A DNA stretch of 13,254 nt, taken from assembly GCA_002501535.1 (NCBI GenBank), contig DLTY01000027.1, positions 1 through 13,254 on the forward strand. The letters are read 5' to 3'. Origin of the DNA: a bacterium UBP7_UBA7824. Its GTDB lineage: Bacteria; UBP7; UBA6624. The notes beneath the pieces were generated by a model. The model saw nothing but the letters and a program-made list of their open reading frames with translations. It ran no database searches and was not told the DNA's origin. Below are positions 12,717 to 13,254 of the stretch, piece by piece (position 1 is the stretch's first letter; the number at the start of each line of letters is the position of its first letter). The position numbers and the translations under genes are program-made.

Positions 12717-13254
12717 AAAATTTTGATATTAAAAATCTACCAACACCATTCCCAGGTTGGAATAGATATTCTGAAGAGGAAAGAAAAATTTCTCTTTTGG
12801 AAAGATGGAAAGATCATGAGTGGGATTTTTTTCTTGATGCTGAAAAGCGGCCAAGATTTCTTTCTGGTAGGCGTTCAGTGAGTGGCATTGACTCTATTCA
12901 TTTTTGGGGAGGGCAAGATTTAACACAGTTTGAACTTGAAGAAGTGTGGAGAAAGCTTAATCCAGGAAGGAAATGTTGGATAACCTGTGCGGCCCCCTCC
13001 CCAAGGATTCATAATGTTATAGAAAATTTGATTGATGTTGGGGATGTTTGTGAATTTGTATTTGATTTTACGGATGCACTTTTTCCAATTAGTGCTAGCT
13101 CTTCTGTCTCTCTATTGAGTCCTGAAGATTTTGAAGCAGCTCATTCTTTGTTAAGTTTGCAAAAGATAAGATCAAGAGAAAAAAGAGCAGGACTTAAAGA
13201 AGAAAAAGAAACTTTTTTTAATTACTGGTCTAAACTTTGTGATTCCGGAATGAA
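12713..13254 (+). CDS. Unrecognised protein, partial at the right edge
   Basis: I do not recognise this protein. I read 180 codons from GTG 12713, whose first bases overlap the epimerase TGA as GTGA, with no stop before the edge. It starts MKNFDIKNLPTPFPGW and is rich in Trp, Glu and Arg with no signal peptide or transmembrane helix. A strand-loop piece, EEVWRKLNPGRKCWITCAAPSP (about 78-99), faintly resembles the late part of a Rossmann-like methyltransferase or glycosyltransferase fold. It is followed by a hydrophobic stretch, VCEFVFDFTDALFPISAS. The final visible part is charged and helical (KIRSREKRAGLKEEKETFF). Its tight coupling to the epimerase suggests a role in the same surface-glycan pathway. 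No alternative start is needed. Confidence 0.6.
   Translation, partial: MKNFDIKNLPTPFPGWNRYSEEERKISLLERWKDHEWDFFLDAEKRPRFLSGRRSVSGIDSIHFWGGQDLTQFELEEVWRKLNPGRKCWITCAAPSPRIHNVIENLIDVGDVCEFVFDFTDALFPISASSSVSLLSPEDFEAAHSLLSLQKIRSREKRAGLKEEKETFFNYWSKLCDSGM

Noticed and set aside
1..13254. Defence system, mobile element, CRISPR or RNA gene
   Set aside because: Every base outside two short spacers is occupied by envelope, housekeeping or glycan genes; no repeat array, transposase, integrase or tRNA-like fold was seen.

Overview
The window looks like a stretch of chromosome from an AT-rich, Gram-negative (diderm) bacterium. The diderm call rests on an ExbB/ExbD/TonB-like energy-transduction operon, a TolC-type outer-membrane factor, and an ABC-2 exporter pair of the O-antigen (Wzm/Wzt) type. 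TAA, TGA and TAG all act as stops. Starts are unusual: of 16 genes with a visible start, about 9 use ATG, 6 use TTG and 1 uses GTG, and clear Shine-Dalgarno sequences are few. A marine, low-GC member of the Verrucomicrobia/PVC group is my guess, but the sequence alone does not prove it. I see no insertion sequence, phage gene, CRISPR array, tRNA or rRNA.

Layout. (1) 1-1658, minus strand: exbB, exbD and a TonB-like, LysM-bearing protein that runs off the left edge, joined by two 4-nt TTGA overlaps. (2) 1659-1789: an AT-rich divergent spacer. (3) 1790-3426, plus strand: the Mg2+ transporter gene mgtE, then an unrecognised 95-aa protein. (4) 3410-7780, minus strand: rpmB (L28), a membrane-anchored SurA/PpiD-like protein, miaB, and an outer-membrane factor, tightly packed. 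(5) 7781-7805: a 25-bp divergent spacer with overlapping -10 elements. (6) 7806-13254, plus strand: rsmD, coaD, a beta-rich unrecognised protein, wzm-like, wzt-like, a sugar-nucleotide epimerase/dehydratase, and an unrecognised gene cut by the right edge. All seven are head to tail with gaps of at most 3 nt or short overlaps.

How the parts fit. The left operon would use the proton gradient to drive work across the envelope, with a peptidoglycan-binding module in the transducer. The rpmB and rsmD-coaD blocks are housekeeping (ribosome, rRNA/tRNA modification, CoA). The right end moves into surface polysaccharide synthesis and export.

Most notable point: mgtE carries an in-frame TAA just before its last transmembrane helix. 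The same frame then continues for 19 codons that encode a normal MgtE final helix, including its pore-type Asp, and ends in a 4-nt ATGA overlap with the next gene. This is a nonsense mutation, a base-calling error, or readthrough. A second point is the TonB-like protein: it has most of the TonB transmembrane signature but carries a LysM domain. The repeated use of TTGA as a gene junction is a third.
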